Assembly (NCBI RefSeq): GCF_017312365.1
Contig: NZ_BLJI01000004.1
Coordinates: 179,351-243,350, forward strand
Origin: Chroococcus sp. FPU101
GTDB taxonomy: Bacteria; Cyanobacteriota; Cyanobacteriia; Cyanobacteriales; Microcystaceae
DNA length: 64,000 bases
Direction: 5' to 3'
Position numbers and translations under genes: made by a program. Under the pieces are notes generated by a model, which did no database searches, was not told the origin of the DNA, and saw only the letters and a list, made by a program, of their open reading frames with translations. Of this stretch, positions 63,374 to 64,000 are shown piece after piece (position 1 is the first letter of the stretch; each line of letters opens with the position of its first letter).

Positions 63374-64000
63374 ATGGTTAAACCTCTTTCTGAAATTCCT
63401 TCATCTGATATCACTCCAATTGATGAAACAACACTTTTGGAGTTTGATCAAGTTGGTTTAGAATATCCCTTTGAAGGGAGTATGCGCCGAATTATCCAAT
63501 GTCGGGCCTTCGGGTTGCGGTAAAACTTCTATTTTAAGAATGGTATCGGGTTTGAGTCCTGCACCGATCGGCGAAATTCGCTATCGAGGACAGAAAATTA
63601 CAAAACCGATGAAAAATATTGGAATTGCATTCCAGAATCCCGTGATGCTACCTTGACGAAATACTCTCGATAATGTGTTGTTACCGTTAGAAGTCGTACA
63701 GCCCTATAAAAAAGAATTTGGGCGCAGAAAAACCGAATTTGTCAAGATGGCGCAAGATTTATTAACAACGGTGCGTCTACAGGATTTCCAAAAACAATAT
63801 CCTTGGCAATTATCGGGGGGATGCGTCAACGGTCTTCTTTGTGTCGTGCGCTAATTCATCAACCTGAAATCTTACTATTAGATGAACCTTTTGGGGCGTT
63901 AGATGCGTTTACCCGTGAGGAAATGTTGGTGATGTTACAAGCGTTATGGATGAAGGCGAAATGTGTATCGATTTTGATTACTCATACTAAGTTGCGAATT
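63374..64000 (+). pseudogene. ABC transporter ATPase (NrtD/TauB type), decayed, runs off the window
   Basis: The start MVKPLSEIPSS is at 63374. LLEFDQVGLEYPFEGS ends in a frameshift and apparent loss of about 15-20 residues before NVGPSGCGKTSILRMVSGL (Walker A, near 63508). Then PVMLP is followed by TGA (63654-63656) where TGG (W in the usual LPWRNTLDNV) is expected. The frame continues through [22 protein letters not shown], breaks again in the G run at 63815-63820 (six G), and resumes with [36 protein letters not shown]. The last codons (ITHTKLRI) also diverge from the usual ITHDL. It follows the decayed binding-protein gene. Confidence 0.88.

Overview
The window comes from a low-GC cyanobacterium. 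Marker genes are rpoC1, the carboxysome shell gene ccmP, the clock-input gene ldpA, ycf45, dapL, glgC, an SLH-type porin, two NtcA-type promoters (GTA-N8-TAC) and scattered HIP1 octamers (GCGATCGC). Gene content and the isolated rpoC1 resemble the Synechocystis/Geminocystis/Cyanobacterium group; I do not assign a genus.

Layout. 1-13.5 kb is ordinary chromosome: a trpD-like gene and its regulator ntcB behind an NtcA promoter, a solute-binding protein, cobI, dapL, a DnaJ-TPR membrane protein, mobA, a sugar-nucleotide epimerase, a HAD phosphatase with glutaminase, and recJ. 13,640-22,088 is a complete type V-K CRISPR-associated transposon (CAST, Tn7-like): tnsB, tnsC, tniQ, two cargo genes, cas12k, tracrRNA, a short CRISPR array and a separate homing guide. 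It is bounded by TGTACA ends, three TnsB-type sites per end and a perfect AAACT target duplication. It lies beside tRNA-Gly(CCC). 22.2-35.8 kb holds rpoC1, small cyanobacterial genes, a porin, recN, a NYN-domain protein, an ABC-2-like permease, a pentapeptide protein, a class A PBP and an oligopeptide permease. 36-42 kb holds a restriction-modification pair and cobN. 42-62 kb holds nanE, a phosphodiester glycosidase, an amino-acid-oxidase-like enzyme, Uma2, mutL, ccmP, a frameshifted padR with its operators, a Dda-like helicase, ldpA, ycf45, a collagen-like secreted protein, glgC, a matrixin-like protease, secG, gpmI and an SDR. 62.0-64.0 kb is a decayed NMT1/TauA-type ABC transporter behind an intact-looking NtcA promoter.

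The CAST is the main discovery. Its targeting logic can be read from the sequence. A truncated repeat at 21805-21817 is followed by a spacer that matches the neighbouring tRNA-Gly gene at 16 of 17 bases. The match lies next to a GTA PAM, and the element sits 61-66 bp downstream, the spacing known for Cas12k systems. The truncated repeat pairs with the tracrRNA anti-repeat better than the array repeats do. The machinery itself looks damaged: TnsC has lost both Walker motifs (GK to LD, DE to NN) and tniQ has a one-base deletion. The element may be immobile, dependent on proteins supplied in trans, or using TnsC in an ATP-independent way.

A second theme is a family of short hairpins (GTAGGGGTTTGG...CCAAACCC). 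They sit at gene 3' ends, act as terminators and in places encode the last residues of proteins. A composite version is inserted in frame inside cobN.
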